Notes: generated by a model not told the origin, from the letters alone. A DNA stretch of 64,000 bases from Bacteroidota bacterium (GCA_020056225.1 JAGVIE010000050.1:48366-112365), one strand, 5' to 3'. Positions 35,713-45,903 are shown, counted from the stretch's first letter. Translations and numbers: made by a program.

Positions 35713-38103
35713 TTAAAACCCTCTTCCGAATTGGAAATGGAAACGCCAGCCGTCCGGCTTTCCGTCTTTCGGTGAAACATCGTCGGCGCCATAGCCATAA
35801 TCGAATCCGATCATACCAAGCGGCTGGATAAGTATCCGCGCGCCGAATCCATAGGATTTCTTAAGATCCAAAAAATCCGTATGAACAAAATCTTTGTAAA
35901 CATTTCCTCCTTCGACAAATCCGAGGAGGTATAACGGCATGGGATTGAGCGTAAGCGCGAGCCGTAACTCCAATGTATGCTTGTTTAGAACGCGGCCCCC
36001 CTCTTCTACGCCGCTGCTGTTCACCGGACCCACGCTTCTATCTTCGTAACCGCGTAATGGCGTAGTCGAAACATATCCAACCATAGTCCCGCCCATATAG
36101 AAGAATTCGATTGGCGGAATTGTTGAATTAGGATTAAATCCATTTAGGTATCCTAAATTGGAACCCGCATATAATACTAGTCTGCTCGATCCGAATACCG
36201 GGACGTACCATTCGGCATTGAACAACCATTTATGGAAATCCACATCACCCGGTAAAAACGGTCCGCCGGAAATCTCGGTTGATAATGATACGTTCGATCC
36301 AACGGAGGGGAAAATGGGATTATCCGTGCTGTTACGCGATAATGATTGTGTAATACTAAATTGCTTTGTTTTTCCAAGTTCATAATAGAGACTTCCTCCT
36401 GCATCGCGGATATCGTTGCTCTGGAATTTAGCGATCCAATCTGCGCGGCAATAGTTATCGGGCCAGTTTAATCTGCGTCCGATTCGAACAGAGATACCTG
36501 TCTGGCGTAGGTCCCATGTATAATTCTGTCTTGTATCGTAGAGGCTGACACCGAGTGTCGTTGGTCTGTCGTTCAACCATGGTTCTGTAAAACTAAGTGA
36601 GAATGTACGGAATCTGGCGCCTTCGCCGAATTGCCAATCGAAACTGAGCGTTTGTCCTGCCCCGCCTGCGAGTGGTTCGCGGAGTGAAAAATTCGTTATT
36701 GTAAACCCGAGCGCTCCTGTAACTCCGTAAGCGCCGCTGTATCCTACAGAGGCATTCACGTTGTCGCTCGATTTTTCTTCAACTTCATAGATTATATCAA
36801 CAGTCTGATCGTCGACAAAACGTGTGTCGGGTTTTAATTTCTCAGGGTTGAAATAATTCAGTTGTGAAAGCTGCCGGAGACTTCGTATAATCAGCGCACG
36901 GCTGAAGTAATCTCCCGGACGGGTGAAGAGTTCGCGCCGTATTACGTTATCACGGGTTTTACGATTTCCTTTGATGTCGACTTGACCGATCCGGAATTGA
37001 TTGCGTTCATACACATGGATTGCAATATCCAGACTATCCTTCCCAACTCGTTTGATATCGGGGTCTAAATTAAAACGAAGGTAGCCATCGTCTAAGTATA
37101 ACGAGGCGACATCGCTCTGGTCTTCATTGCCTCTCAAATTTTGGTCAAATTTTTCTTCATCATATATCATCCCAGTTGAAAATCCCAGTCGGTCCTTGAG
37201 TACATCGGCAGAATATACGGTGTTTCCTTCCCATGAGATTGATCTGATTTTATACTGGTCGCCCTCGATCAAATTGATTAAGATGTTCATCCTTTTCTTA
37301 TCGGATGTGTACCATATCGAATCGGAAATTATCTCGGCATCGATGTAACCGTTTTTCTTGTAGAGTTTTAGGAGACGCCGCTTGTCTTCTTCGTATTTTT
37401 TACTTTCAAATTTTGGATTGGCGAGTATAAAATGCCACCATCTTTTTTCTTTCGTGTCTTCGAACTCGCCTTTAAGATCGCTATTAGTAAATGCCTTATT
37501 CCCGGAAAAATTAATCTGATTGATGGTTAACTTTGGTCCTTCATCGATATTTAATTCGAGAACAATATGGTTAGATTTGCTGGAGTCGGTAATTTTTGAT
37601 TCCGGTTTAACTTCAGCGAGAAGGTGTCCCTCTTCCTCGTAAAGAGCTTTGATATTCTTTACTACTTTATTGATATCGTCGGGCGTAATGATTTGGCCAT
37701 TAACCAAAGTCACTTTCTTTTTTACGTCATCTTCACTTACATCGTCTGTACCTTTGATCTCGACTTTATCGAGTCGCGGCATTTCTTTTACCTTTATGAG
37801 GAGAAAGATGCCGTTATCGACTTTGCGATCGATAATAATCTGAATATCAGAAAATATTCGTAATGCCCAGAGTCGCTGGGTCGCCTGTCGTGTTTCATCG
37901 CCGGGAATCGAAATTACATCGCCGATTTTTAAACCCGAGTTTGCAATTATGGCGCCGCTCTCGGTGCCGCCTAGGGTGTTATTTCCATCGACCGAAATAC
38001 CCAGTATCTGAAATTGTTCCGGCTTCACACGTTGAGCGAATAGACCGGTTGAGTCTATTGACAAAAAACAGCCGATTAGAATAAATACATTGAGAATGCG
38101 CAA
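35713..38103 (-). CDS. bamA: Outer membrane protein assembly factor BamA
   Basis: BamA folds and inserts outer-membrane beta-barrels. The 796-residue protein has a signal peptide ending near LFAQ, then five POTRA domains (about 30-440; see for example INQINFSGNKAFTNSDL and IGQVDIKGNRKTRDNVIRREL). The 16-strand barrel is at about 450-796. The barrel contains FGEGARFRTFSLSFTEPWL and the GGTMVGYVSTTPLRGYEDRSVGP loop, which corresponds to the conserved lid-loop motif. The protein ends with Phe (QFGRGF), as expected for the barrel-sorting signal. It lies 3 bp after uppS and just before the two Skp-like chaperones. Confidence 0.97.
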   Translation of the reverse strand: MRILNVFILIGCFLSIDSTGLFAQRVKPEQFQILGISVDGNNTLGGTESGAIIANSGLKIGDVISIPGDETRQATQRLWALRIFSDIQIIIDRKVDNGIFLLIKVKEMPRLDKVEIKGTDDVSEDDVKKKVTLVNGQIITPDDINKVVKNIKALYEEEGHLLAEVKPESKITDSSKSNHIVLELNIDEGPKLTINQINFSGNKAFTNSDLKGEFEDTKEKRWWHFILANPKFESKKYEEDKRRLLKLYKKNGYIDAEIISDSIWYTSDKKRMNILINLIEGDQYKIRSISWEGNTVYSADVLKDRLGFSTGMIYDEEKFDQNLRGNEDQSDVASLYLDDGYLRFNLDPDIKRVGKDSLDIAIHVYERNQFRIGQVDIKGNRKTRDNVIRRELFTRPGDYFSRALIIRSLRQLSQLNYFNPEKLKPDTRFVDDQTVDIIYEVEEKSSDNVNASVGYSGAYGVTGALGFTITNFSLREPLAGGAGQTLSFDWQFGEGARFRTFSLSFTEPWLNDRPTTLGVSLYDTRQNYTWDLRQTGISVRIGRRLNWPDNYCRADWIAKFQSNDIRDAGGSLYYELGKTKQFSITQSLSRNSTDNPIFPSVGSNVSLSTEISGGPFLPGDVDFHKWLFNAEWYVPVFGSSRLVLYAGSNLGYLNGFNPNSTIPPIEFFYMGGTMVGYVSTTPLRGYEDRSVGPVNSSGVEEGGRVLNKHTLELRLALTLNPMPLYLLGFVEGGNVYKDFVHTDFLDLKKSYGFGARILIQPLGMIGFDYGYGADDVSPKDGKPDGWRFHFQFGRGF

Positions 38104-38106
38104 GTC

Positions 38107-38946
38107 TTATAATCCTGAAACGTGTTTGAGTAGCCGCTTCGCGTAGCCGGCTTGTGGTTTTTTCTTTGTAAGTTGTTCGCTTACCATCCCGAATCGCCGC
38201 TCTCTTTTTTGGAAATCGTCGATAGCTTCATAAAGTTCATTCCGTCTGAAATTGGGCCACAGCACATCGCTGATATAAATCTCTGAATAAGCGAGCTGCC
38301 ACAATAAAAAATTGCTTATCCGGAGTTCTCCGCTTGTCCGGATCAGTAGATCGGGATCGGGGACACCTTGGGTCGATAAATGTTGAGAAATAATCTGGTC
38401 GTTAATTTGTTCGGGGTTTATTTTCCCACTGTCAATTTCAAAGGCGATCTTCTTGATTGCGTTTGTAAGATCCCATCGTCCGCTGTAGCTTAATGCGAGA
38501 TATAGTTTCAATCCGGTATTTTCTTTTGTTCTTTCAATCGCGTCGAGTAATTCATCCTGAACTTTTTGCGGCAATTCTTGAATATTGCCAATTGCGTGAA
38601 CACGAACGTTTTTTTGGTGTAATTTATCGGTCTCATCACGCAGCGCACGCATCAGCAAGCGCATAAGCATCGAGACTTCTTCTTTCGGTCTTTTCCAGTT
38701 TTCTGTTGAGAAAGCGTAAAGTGTAAGATATTGTACGCCGACTTGTCCGCACGTTTCAACGATATCTCTAACCGATTCAACTCCCTCTTTATGTCCGGCG
38801 ATACGCGGCAACCCGCGTTGCTTTGCCCATCTGCCGTTTCCATCCATAATAATTGCTATATGGACAGGGATATTTCCTGTTTCCTTCAATCGGTTTTGAG
38901 TTCTGGTATCTTCGTCACGTGTGTGAGTTCCACAGCGTGTGTTCAA
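38107..38946 (-). CDS. uppS: Isoprenyl transferase (undecaprenyl diphosphate synthase) UppS
   Basis: UppS makes the C55 lipid carrier for peptidoglycan and O-antigen. The 279-residue protein contains IIMDGNGRWAKQRGLPRIAGHKEG with the catalytic Asp, LTLYAFSTENWKRP, and DPDLLIRTSGELRISNFLLWQLAYSEIY. It heads the ten-gene envelope operon. The start is read as TTG at 38946, because AGAGGA (38957-38962) lies about 10 nt upstream and the promoter at 38996 gives a short leader. An alternative TTG at 38889 would also keep the core. The first 20 residues are not conserved. Confidence 0.95.
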   Translation of the reverse strand: MNTRCGTHTRDEDTRTQNRLKETGNIPVHIAIIMDGNGRWAKQRGLPRIAGHKEGVESVRDIVETCGQVGVQYLTLYAFSTENWKRPKEEVSMLMRLLMRALRDETDKLHQKNVRVHAIGNIQELPQKVQDELLDAIERTKENTGLKLYLALSYSGRWDLTNAIKKIAFEIDSGKINPEQINDQIISQHLSTQGVPDPDLLIRTSGELRISNFLLWQLAYSEIYISDVLWPNFRRNELYEAIDDFQKRERRFGMVSEQLTKKKPQAGYAKRLLKHVSGL

Positions 38947-38956
38947 GTTAGGATTT

Positions 38957-38962
38957 TCCTCT
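38957..38962 (-). promoter_or_regulatory. Ribosome-binding site supporting the TTG start of uppS
   Basis: AGAGGA on the minus strand lies 10 nt upstream of the TTG at 38946. It favours this non-ATG start for the first gene of the envelope operon. Confidence 0.5.
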
Positions 38963-38995
38963 GGATTCGACGTAATATTCTATGAATTGTTATGA

Positions 38996-39024
38996 AAGTT
39001 AACTCATTTTGCATAGAAAGTCAA
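38996..39024 (-). promoter_or_regulatory. Promoter of the uppS-bamA-lpx-surE operon
   Basis: On the minus strand: TTGACT (39019-39024), 17-bp spacer, TAACTT (38996-39001). It would start transcription near 38989, giving a leader of about 43 nt. It is the only good candidate upstream of the ten tightly spaced genes. Confidence 0.65.
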
Positions 39025-39073
39025 GGAATAGTGCACAATCTCTTTATCAATATTGGTGAGTTTTCCCCTCTGA

Positions 39074-39102
39074 TTGATTTTCCTTCATAAAAAAGATATA
39101 TT
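39074..39102 (+). promoter_or_regulatory. Candidate sigma70-type promoter for ybaB-recR
   Basis: TTGATT (39074-39079), 17-bp spacer, TATATT (39097-39102). It is divergent from the uppS promoter, 50 bp away, and 55 bp before the ybaB start. Confidence 0.6.
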
Positions 39103-39156
39103 GTTTCAAAACAATTACTACGATTGATCACTATATAAACGACGAGGAATTAGAAA

Positions 39157-39492
39157 ATGGGAATGCCTAATATGCAAGGTATGATGAAACAAGTTCAAAA
39201 AATGCAGGAGAAAATGGAAAAAGTTCAGGCAGAGCTTGAAAATAAAACTGTCACTGCCGAGTCTGGTGGCGGGATGGTGAAAGTTACTGTGAATGGAAAG
39301 CAGGTAATTCTCAAAATTCAGATCGATAAGGAAGTTATCAACCCGAACGACGCTGAAATGCTTGAGGACCTGGTTGTAGCCGCGATTAATAAGGCGTTGG
39401 AAGAATCTCAAAAAATGGCACAGGAAGAGATGCATAAAGCTACTGCCGGCATGATTCCAAATATCCCGGGAATGAATTTACCGGGATTCTAA
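39157..39492 (+). CDS. ybaB: YbaB/EbfC-family nucleoid-associated protein
   Basis: This 111-residue DNA-binding protein forms a homodimer with protruding helical arms. The N-terminal Met/Gln/Lys-rich helix ([19 protein letters not shown]) and the core [18 protein letters not shown], then [24 protein letters not shown], are the family pattern. The tail is Met- and Pro-rich ([15 protein letters not shown]). It precedes recR by about 100 bp, the classical ybaB-recR arrangement, pointing to a role in chromosome structure or recombination. GAGGAA precedes the ATG. Confidence 0.95.
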   Translation: MGMPNMQGMMKQVQKMQEKMEKVQAELENKTVTAESGGGMVKVTVNGKQVILKIQIDKEVINPNDAEMLEDLVVAAINKALEESQKMAQEEMHKATAGMIPNIPGMNLPGF

Positions 39493-39597
39493 GGATTGAG
39501 CGGCATTACAGTAATATTCATAGGTTTTAGTTCAAAATCGTTTGTACTTTGTGATTACTCCATTTGTACTTATTCATTTTTCACTTTGCATTGAATT

Positions 39598-40194
39598 ATG
39601 CTTTATATTTCAGATTCATTAAATCAGCTAATCGAAGAATTCTCTCAGTTACCCGGTATTGGTCGAAAGTCTGCGCAGAGACTTGCGCTCTATATTTTAA
39701 AACTTCCCAAAGAGGAAGTAATTAAAATTGCGCATGCGCTTGTAAATGTAAAGGAGAAGATGAAGTATTGTTCCGTATGTTGGAACTTTACAGAAACCGA
39801 CCCATGCGATATTTGCAGAAGCGCTAAACGAGAAATGAACACTATCTGTGTAGTTGAAGAACCGAATGATGTGCTTGCGATTGAGAAAACTCATGAGTAC
39901 CATGGACTGTATCATGTACTTGGCGGCTCGCTTTCGCCGCTTGAAGGTATCGGACCGGACGATTTGAAAGTAAAGGAATTGCTCACTCGTATTTCACCGG
40001 AGATCGAAGAAATAATTCTTGCTTTGAATCCGGATATCGAAGGTGAAGCAACCACTATTTATCTTTCACGATTACTTAAGCCTCTTGGGATGAAAGTAAC
40101 ACGCATTGCGCGCGGCATACCCATAGGTGGTGACCTGGAATTTGCTGACGAAGCCACACTTACAAAAGCCCTGGAGGGAAGGGTGATTGTGTGA
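39598..40194 (+). CDS. recR: Recombination mediator RecR
   Basis: RecR works with RecO (and RecF) to load RecA onto SSB-coated DNA. The 198-residue protein has the helix-hairpin-helix [17 protein letters not shown] and a four-cysteine zinc finger ([16 protein letters not shown]). Its Toprim domain ([16 protein letters not shown], then [16 protein letters not shown] and [15 protein letters not shown]) is also complete. It overlaps the following lipoprotein gene by GTGA, implying translational coupling. Confidence 0.97.
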   Translation: MLYISDSLNQLIEEFSQLPGIGRKSAQRLALYILKLPKEEVIKIAHALVNVKEKMKYCSVCWNFTETDPCDICRSAKREMNTICVVEEPNDVLAIEKTHEYHGLYHVLGGSLSPLEGIGPDDLKVKELLTRISPEIEEIILALNPDIEGEATTIYLSRLLKPLGMKVTRIARGIPIGGDLEFADEATLTKALEGRVIV

Positions 40195-40760
40195 GGAATA
40201 GGCGATTTATATTTTTCGCTATCGCCTTTCTTTATTTTTCCGGCTGCGATATATTTCAAACGAGAGATCCTGAATCTCCGAATAAGTTGACATCAGGGTT
40301 TAAACCGCCGGTAACCCCCGATATCGTCCTGGAAAACTTTAAATCGGCAGTGCATGATCATAATATCGATAATTACATGAAATGTTTTATCGATTCGGCC
40401 GCCTCGTCGGGTAGATTCTCATTTTCACCCTCGGCTGGTTATGAAAATCAACTTACGAACTGGAACCTTGAGGACGAGCAAAGATACTTCCAAAATCTCG
40501 GAATCCCCAGCGTGTTTCAACCGTCACTGAGTTTATCTGCGGCTCAAGAAGTTAATCGAACAGCAACTTCGACAGAATATACGATGGAGTATATTTTATT
40601 CTATCCGCACAACAAACCGGATGTAGCTCAACAGGTAAAGGGTTATATGCATTTATATCTTCAGGTAGATAACCAGCAGCGCTGGGCTATTATATTGTGG
40701 GAAGATAGAAGAATCGCTACAGATTCCACCTGGAGTTACCTCAAATACCATTTTTATTGA
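40191..40760 (+). CDS. Predicted lipoprotein, NTF2-like (copy 1)
   Basis: Function is not recognised. The 189-residue product starts at GTG 40191, overlapping the recR stop (GTGA). A short hydrophobic signal ends in LYFSGC, so Cys19 is a likely lipidation site. The mature part begins with a Pro-rich linker ([13 protein letters not shown]), then helices [21 protein letters not shown] and strands ending [12 protein letters not shown]. This resembles an NTF2/SnoaL-like cone fold, which is inference. The next gene looks like a distant tandem relative. It probably sits on the inner leaflet of the outer membrane. Confidence 0.75.
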   Translation: MRNRRFIFFAIAFLYFSGCDIFQTRDPESPNKLTSGFKPPVTPDIVLENFKSAVHDHNIDNYMKCFIDSAASSGRFSFSPSAGYENQLTNWNLEDEQRYFQNLGIPSVFQPSLSLSAAQEVNRTATSTEYTMEYILFYPHNKPDVAQQVKGYMHLYLQVDNQQRWAIILWEDRRIATDSTWSYLKYHFY

Positions 40761-40762
40761 AG

Positions 40763-41284
40763 ATGTTTATTAATTCCATGAAGATAGCGCTTTTTATTTC
40801 TATAGTCTTTTTCAATCTTCTGTTTACATGGAGTTGCTTTAATCCTTTTGCACCAAAACTCGATACCGAACTGAGCACTAATCTATGCACCGGTCTTAAA
40901 TCGATTGACGATGTGTTTTGCACTTTTCATAACGCTTATGCTTTTAAAGACACATCACTCTACGGATCGCTCATAGCATCCGATTTTATGTTTACTTATC
41001 GCGATTATGACCATGGTATAGATGTAAGCTGGGGTCGAGATGATGAAATGAGGTCGACTTACGGCTTGTTTCAAAGCGTACAATCGCTCTCGCTGATATG
41101 GAATAACATTATCTCATCCGATACCGGGGCGGGAAAGCGAACAATTATCAGGGGATTCAATCTTACAGTTACATTCAATCCGGGTGATATCGAGCGGGTA
41201 GACGGTTATGCGAATCTTACATTCGTCAGAGACAGTGAATCTTCATGGCGGCTCGTGCGTTGGCGCGATGAATCAAATTATTGA
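40763..41284 (+). CDS. Predicted lipoprotein, NTF2-like (copy 2)
   Basis: Function is not recognised. The ATG at 40763 lies 2 bp after the previous stop and gives 173 residues; a TTG at 40757 would overlap that stop. A hydrophobic signal ends in TWSCFNPFAP, with Cys25 as possible lipidation site, although the lipobox is poor. The body has helices around DDVFCTFHNAYAFKDTSLYGSLI and strands ending SSWRLVRWRDES. That end matches the copy 1 ending in placement and in the Arg-Trp-Asp/Glu pattern. It lies 24 bp before ftsX, so a role near the divisome or envelope is possible but unproven. Confidence 0.72.
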   Translation: MFINSMKIALFISIVFFNLLFTWSCFNPFAPKLDTELSTNLCTGLKSIDDVFCTFHNAYAFKDTSLYGSLIASDFMFTYRDYDHGIDVSWGRDDEMRSTYGLFQSVQSLSLIWNNIISSDTGAGKRTIIRGFNLTVTFNPGDIERVDGYANLTFVRDSESSWRLVRWRDESNY

Positions 41285-41308
41285 ATAAATAATATTACAA
41301 TATACAGT

Positions 41309-42187
41309 ATGAGTTATCTTTACATTTTGAAAGAAGGTATTGCCGGTTTTCGTCGGGCAAAACTTGCCGCTGTCGGTTCCAGCATCACCATAACTATATC
41401 GCTCCTGCTTGTGGGATTATTCTATGTGATCTCAACGAACACCTCCAGACTTATCGAAGGCGTTCGCCAGAAAGTTGAGATGGAAGCGTTTCTTCAAGAG
41501 CCTGTATCACACCAGCGACTTGAAGAAATTAAACAGCGGATTACTTCAATCGAAGGTGTAGAGAGGATAGAATTCATCTCTAAAGAAAATGCCGCCAAAA
41601 TATTTAAAGAAGAATTCGGCGAGGATATAAACAGCGTACTCGATTTCAATCCTCTCCCGCCTTCGTTTAAAATATTTTTGAAGGAAGGATACCGTACACC
41701 TGATAAAGCAAACCCCATATATAAGCGTATAATGGAGATAGATGGGTTGGAAAATATCACATACCGGAAAGAACTGCTTGAATTTCTTGACCAGCGCGCC
41801 AGGATGCTATATTACGTGGGGCTTGGTCTTGGACTTCTCTTCGGCATCTCGGCAATTTTCCTCGTTTCGAATACGATACGTCTTACAATTTATGCAAAAC
41901 GTAAATCGGTGCAGACGATGAAACTTGTAGGTGCATCGAGGTGGTTTGTTCGAGCGCCGTTCCTGATTGAAGGCATATTGCAGGGTCTGATCGGCGGTAT
42001 CATCGCTTCAGGAATTATCTATTATCTTTTATCATTCGCTGCCGGACTCGTCTCCACAGAACTTGTTCAGATTTTACAGGTTGAGGCGATATTTTATCCG
42101 AGTGTTATTGCCGCCGGTATATCCTTAGGTTTTTTGGGTAGCGCGATATCGGTGAGAAAGTTCATCGGAGAGACGATTGGAAGTTAA
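41309..42187 (+). CDS. ftsX: Cell division protein FtsX
   Basis: FtsX is the membrane partner of the FtsE ATPase; together they activate peptidoglycan hydrolases at the septum. The 292-residue protein has one N-terminal membrane segment, a periplasmic domain (about 50-165) and three C-terminal segments, the standard topology. Typical elements are GFRRAKLAAVGSSITI, VEMEAFLQEPV, and RKSVQTMKLVGASRWFVRAPFLIEG, which is the FtsE-coupling helix. No ftsE gene adjoins it, so FtsE must be encoded elsewhere. Confidence 0.93.
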   Translation: MSYLYILKEGIAGFRRAKLAAVGSSITITISLLLVGLFYVISTNTSRLIEGVRQKVEMEAFLQEPVSHQRLEEIKQRITSIEGVERIEFISKENAAKIFKEEFGEDINSVLDFNPLPPSFKIFLKEGYRTPDKANPIYKRIMEIDGLENITYRKELLEFLDQRARMLYYVGLGLGLLFGISAIFLVSNTIRLTIYAKRKSVQTMKLVGASRWFVRAPFLIEGILQGLIGGIIASGIIYYLLSFAAGLVSTELVQILQVEAIFYPSVIAAGISLGFLGSAISVRKFIGETIGS

Positions 42188-42311
42188 GATTTTGATAATG
42201 TTAAAGGTTGGTTTACGATCAAATTGAATAACTGGCATTGGATATAGAAGTATTTCCGGATTTCATACATATAATAAAGCAAAACGCATCATTTTTTTTA
42301 CTCCTGACGGC

Positions 42312-42340
42312 TTGCTTCTTATAGAATCTTTTCCTACATT
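42312..42340 (+). promoter_or_regulatory. Candidate promoter of the sdhCAB operon
   Basis: TTGCTT (42312-42317), 17-bp spacer, TACATT (42335-42340), giving a leader of roughly 95 nt before sdhC. The rest of the 253-bp gap after ftsX holds an eight-T run near 42292 but no clear hairpin or gene. Confidence 0.5.
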
Positions 42341-42440
42341 TTCACTCGTGATTGCAGCGCGACCGATCATATCACAATATCACATTTTTTTTGTTCTTCG
42401 TTGTATATCAACTATTTCTAAACGATTTATTGATTGAGCA

Positions 42441-43097
42441 ATGCGTGCACTTATAGAATTTTACAATTCCTCTGTCGGCAAAAAGCTGATAGTTGGATTA
42501 ACCGGTTTCTTCCTCATCGCTTATCTGATTATTCATCTCTTCGGTAACCTGCTTCTCTTCAGAAGCGACGGCGGTGCGGCGTTCGACATATATGCCGAGT
42601 TGTTACCTCAGGTAGTCGTAATCCGCATCATCGAGGTTGTTTTATTTCTAATTTTCATCTTTCACATCATCACAGCAGCTTACACTTGGCTTCTGAATAA
42701 GCAGGCGCGCGGCAGTGCGTATGAATTGCAGAAAAAAGGTGAGACGAGCGCGCTAACTTCCCGGACTATGTTACTGAGTGGTAGCATCGTATATATTTTC
42801 CTCGTATTGCATATGCGACAGTTTTGGTATGTATCTCGTTATGAAGCTGGTGAGCATTTTTCGATGTATGAAGTTGTTCGCGCAACTTTAGCCGAACCGG
42901 TATACAGCATATTGTACATCATCGCAATGTTTTTATTGGGCTTTCACCTTAAGCACGGATTTCAGTCGGCGTTCCAGACTTTTGGATTGCGTGATAAAAA
43001 GTACGCTTCGCTTATCGAGTGGGTCGGTGTAATTTTCTGGCTTTTGATTCCAATCGGTTTCGCATCGATGCCGATTTATTTCCTCCTGAATTTTTGA
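42441..43097 (+). CDS. sdhC: Succinate dehydrogenase/fumarate reductase cytochrome b subunit
   Basis: This 218-residue membrane anchor has five hydrophobic segments and carries heme b and the quinone site of complex II. The N-terminus SSVGKKLIVGLTGFFLIAYLIIHLFGNLLLF is typical of the single-subunit b558 type used by Bacteroidota and relatives, instead of separate SdhC and SdhD. Candidate heme ligands include His in YLIIHLFGN, IFHIITAAY, VLHMRQF and GFHLKHGFQ. sdhA follows after 16 bp. Confidence 0.94.
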   Translation: MRALIEFYNSSVGKKLIVGLTGFFLIAYLIIHLFGNLLLFRSDGGAAFDIYAELLPQVVVIRIIEVVLFLIFIFHIITAAYTWLLNKQARGSAYELQKKGETSALTSRTMLLSGSIVYIFLVLHMRQFWYVSRYEAGEHFSMYEVVRATLAEPVYSILYIIAMFLLGFHLKHGFQSAFQTFGLRDKKYASLIEWVGVIFWLLIPIGFASMPIYFLLNF

Positions 43098-43113
43098 TTG
43101 ATTGGATTGAATC

Positions 43114-45027
43114 ATGGTTTTGAATTCTAAAATTCCCGAAGGTCCCATCCAGCAAAAATGGGATAATCATCGTTTTAATATCAAGCTTGTCAACGCGGCG
43201 AATAAACGGAAGTATACCGTCATCGTTGTAGGTACCGGATTGGCTGGTTCTTCGGCGGCGGCATCGCTCGCAGAATTGGGGTACAATGTAATCTCGCTTT
43301 GCTACCATGAGTCACCACGACGGGCGCACAGCATCGCGGCTCAGGGCGGTATCAATGCGCCGAAAAATTATAAGAATGACGGCGACAGCATTTGGCGTCT
43401 ATTCTACGATACTGTAAAAGGCGGCGACTATCGTGCGCGTGAAGCTAACGTTTACCGTCTTGCTCAGGTCAGCGGTAATATTATAGATCAGTGTGTTGCG
43501 CAGGGAGTACCGTTCGGTCGCGAGTATGGTGGATTATTAGGCAATCGCTCTTTTGGCGGCGCACAGGTTTCCAGAACGTTCTACGCGCGCGGTCAGACCG
43601 GACAACAACTTTTACTCGGAGCTTACGGTGCATTCTCCCGACAGATTAATAGCGGACGTATTAAGTTTTATGGTCGCCGGGAAATGCTCGATCTTATATT
43701 GATCGAAAATCAGGCAAGAGGTATCGTTGCACGCAATCTGGAGACGGGTGCACTCGAATCTTATGTAGCCGACGCGGTTATTCTTGCCACAGGCGGATAC
43801 GGCAACACATTCTATCTTGCTACGATGGCAAAGTACTCTAATGCTACTGCTATCTGGAAAGCTCATAAAAAGGGAGCGCTGTTTGGCAATCCCTGCTTCA
43901 CACAAATACATCCGACATGTATTCCACTATCGAGCGATTATCAATCGAAACTAACTCTAATGAGTGAGAGTTTGCGCAACGATGGACGGATCTGGGTGCC
44001 GAAAAAATCCGGCGATGTACGCAATCCGAAAGATATTCCCGAAGACGAAAGAGATTATTATCTCGAGAGGATGTATCCATCGTTCGGGAATCTTGTGCCG
44101 CGCGATGTTGCATCTCGTCGCGCAAAAGAGATGTGCGACAAGGGCTTCGGTGTCGGTTCGACCGGTCTTGCGGTATATCTGGATTTTGCAGATACCATCA
44201 ATCGAAACGGAAAACCATGGGTTGAAGAAAAATACGGCAACCTATTCGATATGTATCATGAAATCACGGCTGAGAATGCCTACCAAACCCCGATGAGAAT
44301 ATATCCGGCAGTCCATTATACCATGGGCGGTTTGTGGGTCGATTATAATCTTATGACTACAATTCCGGGTTTATATACACTCGGCGAAGCGAATTTTTCA
44401 GATCATGGCGCAAATCGTTTGGGTGCGAGCGCGCTTATGCAGGGTCTTGCCGACGGCTACTTCATTATACCTTATACAATCGGCGATTATCTCGCTTCAA
44501 ATAAATTTCCTGCTGTAAAAACCGATCATATATCGTTCAAGGAATCAGGGAAAAAGATTGATGAAACCATCAATCAGCTTTTATCGATTAAAGGCAAACG
44601 AACTGTGGACGAACTGCATAAACGCCTCGGTAAAGTTATGTACGATTATTGCGGAATGGCAAGGAATGAAGCCGGTTTGAAAAAAGCTCTTGAATTAATT
44701 CCTCAGTTACGCGAAGAATTTTATAAGGATGTTATTGTTCCTGGTACAGCCGATAGTTTCAATCCCGAATTAGAAAAAGCGGTTCGCGCATTAGATTATT
44801 TCGAGATCGCAGAATTGATGGTTACAGACGCGCTCCACCGCGAAGAATCATGCGGCGGTCACCTGCGTGAAGAATACCAAACTGAAGATGGTGAAGCGAA
44901 GCGCAACGACGATAAGTATTCATACGTCGCGGCATGGGAATATAAAGGCAACGGATTGAAATGGGATTTGAACAAAGAACCGCTTACGTTCGAGTATGTG
45001 AAACCATCCACCCGCAGTTATAAATGA
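43114..45027 (+). CDS. sdhA: Succinate dehydrogenase/fumarate reductase flavoprotein subunit
   Basis: This is the catalytic, FAD-bearing subunit of complex II, oxidising succinate to fumarate or the reverse. The 637-residue protein has the dinucleotide-binding [19 protein letters not shown] and the covalent-FAD region [16 protein letters not shown]. Also present are the active-site [54 protein letters not shown], and a C-terminal [12 protein letters not shown]. The length and the lack of an SdhD gene agree with the b558-type enzyme. Confidence 0.97.
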   Translation: MVLNSKIPEGPIQQKWDNHRFNIKLVNAANKRKYTVIVVGTGLAGSSAAASLAELGYNVISLCYHESPRRAHSIAAQGGINAPKNYKNDGDSIWRLFYDTVKGGDYRAREANVYRLAQVSGNIIDQCVAQGVPFGREYGGLLGNRSFGGAQVSRTFYARGQTGQQLLLGAYGAFSRQINSGRIKFYGRREMLDLILIENQARGIVARNLETGALESYVADAVILATGGYGNTFYLATMAKYSNATAIWKAHKKGALFGNPCFTQIHPTCIPLSSDYQSKLTLMSESLRNDGRIWVPKKSGDVRNPKDIPEDERDYYLERMYPSFGNLVPRDVASRRAKEMCDKGFGVGSTGLAVYLDFADTINRNGKPWVEEKYGNLFDMYHEITAENAYQTPMRIYPAVHYTMGGLWVDYNLMTTIPGLYTLGEANFSDHGANRLGASALMQGLADGYFIIPYTIGDYLASNKFPAVKTDHISFKESGKKIDETINQLLSIKGKRTVDELHKRLGKVMYDYCGMARNEAGLKKALELIPQLREEFYKDVIVPGTADSFNPELEKAVRALDYFEIAELMVTDALHREESCGGHLREEYQTEDGEAKRNDDKYSYVAAWEYKGNGLKWDLNKEPLTFEYVKPSTRSYK

Positions 45028-45069
45028 TTTTATGAAAAGAAATTTTCCAATTTTAATTTGAATTGACAT

Positions 45070-45810
45070 ATGAATTTTAAACTAAAAATATGGCGGCAGT
45101 ACGATCGGAACTCTAAAGGAAAGTTCGCGGTGTATAATGTGACGGATATTTCTCCCGATATGTCCTTCCTCGAGATGCTCGATGCTGTGAATCGCAATCT
45201 TGCTAAAAAAAGTGAAGACGTTATCGCATTCGATCATGATTGCCGGGAAGGAATCTGCGGAAGCTGCGGTCTTTATATCGATGGTCGCGCACACGGTCCC
45301 CAGCGCGGTGTAACAACTTGTGAACTTCGTATGCGCCATTTCAAGGATGGCGGAACGATAATAGTCGAGCCGTGGCATTCGAAAGCGTTTCCGGTAATTA
45401 AAGACCTTGTAGTGGACCGGACTGCATTTGAAAGAATTATTCAGGCAGGCGGGTATATTTCTGTCGATACTGGCAGCGCGCCGGAAGCAAGCAGTTTACC
45501 GGTGCCTAAGGCTAATGCAGAGGAGGCGATGGATGCTGCGGCATGCATTGGGTGCGGGGCTTGCGTTGCTGCGTGTAAAAATTCTTCGGCAATGCTTTTT
45601 ATGAGCGCAAAAGTATCTCAATTAGCTCTTCTTCCTCAGGGTGATCCCGAAAGGAAGCGGCGTGTTCAGAAGATGGTTGAAACAATGGATCGTGAAGGTT
45701 TCGGACTCTGTTCAAATACATATGCTTGCGAGCAGGAATGTCCCAAGAAGATTTCCGTTTCGCATATCGCCAGAATGAATAGAGAATTTATTCGAGCTAA
45801 GCTATTTTAG
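45070..45810 (+). CDS. sdhB: Succinate dehydrogenase/fumarate reductase iron-sulfur subunit
   Basis: This 246-residue electron-transfer subunit links FAD to quinone. The N-terminal ferredoxin domain has the [2Fe-2S] ligands in [15 protein letters not shown] and a later Cys in VTTCELRM. The C-terminal domain holds the [4Fe-4S] set [11 protein letters not shown] and the [3Fe-4S] set around [15 protein letters not shown]. It is the last gene of the operon and is followed by a terminator. Confidence 0.97.
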   Translation: MNFKLKIWRQYDRNSKGKFAVYNVTDISPDMSFLEMLDAVNRNLAKKSEDVIAFDHDCREGICGSCGLYIDGRAHGPQRGVTTCELRMRHFKDGGTIIVEPWHSKAFPVIKDLVVDRTAFERIIQAGGYISVDTGSAPEASSLPVPKANAEEAMDAAACIGCGACVAACKNSSAMLFMSAKVSQLALLPQGDPERKRRVQKMVETMDREGFGLCSNTYACEQECPKKISVSHIARMNREFIRAKLF

Positions 45811-45849
45811 CTGGAAGTAACCTTTCAACATGCAGAAGATTTGAGAAAT

Positions 45850-45876
45850 GGGTGAGCCTCCTGACTCGCCCTTTTT
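45850..45876 (+). terminator. Rho-independent terminator after sdhB
   Basis: GGGTGAG (45850-45856) pairs with CTCGCCC (45865-45871) with one G-U, an 8-nt loop, then five T. It separates sdh from the convergent gene. Confidence 0.85.
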
Positions 45877-45903
45877 GTTTTCAGTCTGATAGCAGAAGAT
45901 AAT

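Noticed and set aside
42188..42440. Terminator or RNA gene between ftsX and sdhC
   Set aside because: An eight-T run is present but no stable stem precedes it, and no RNA family was recognised.
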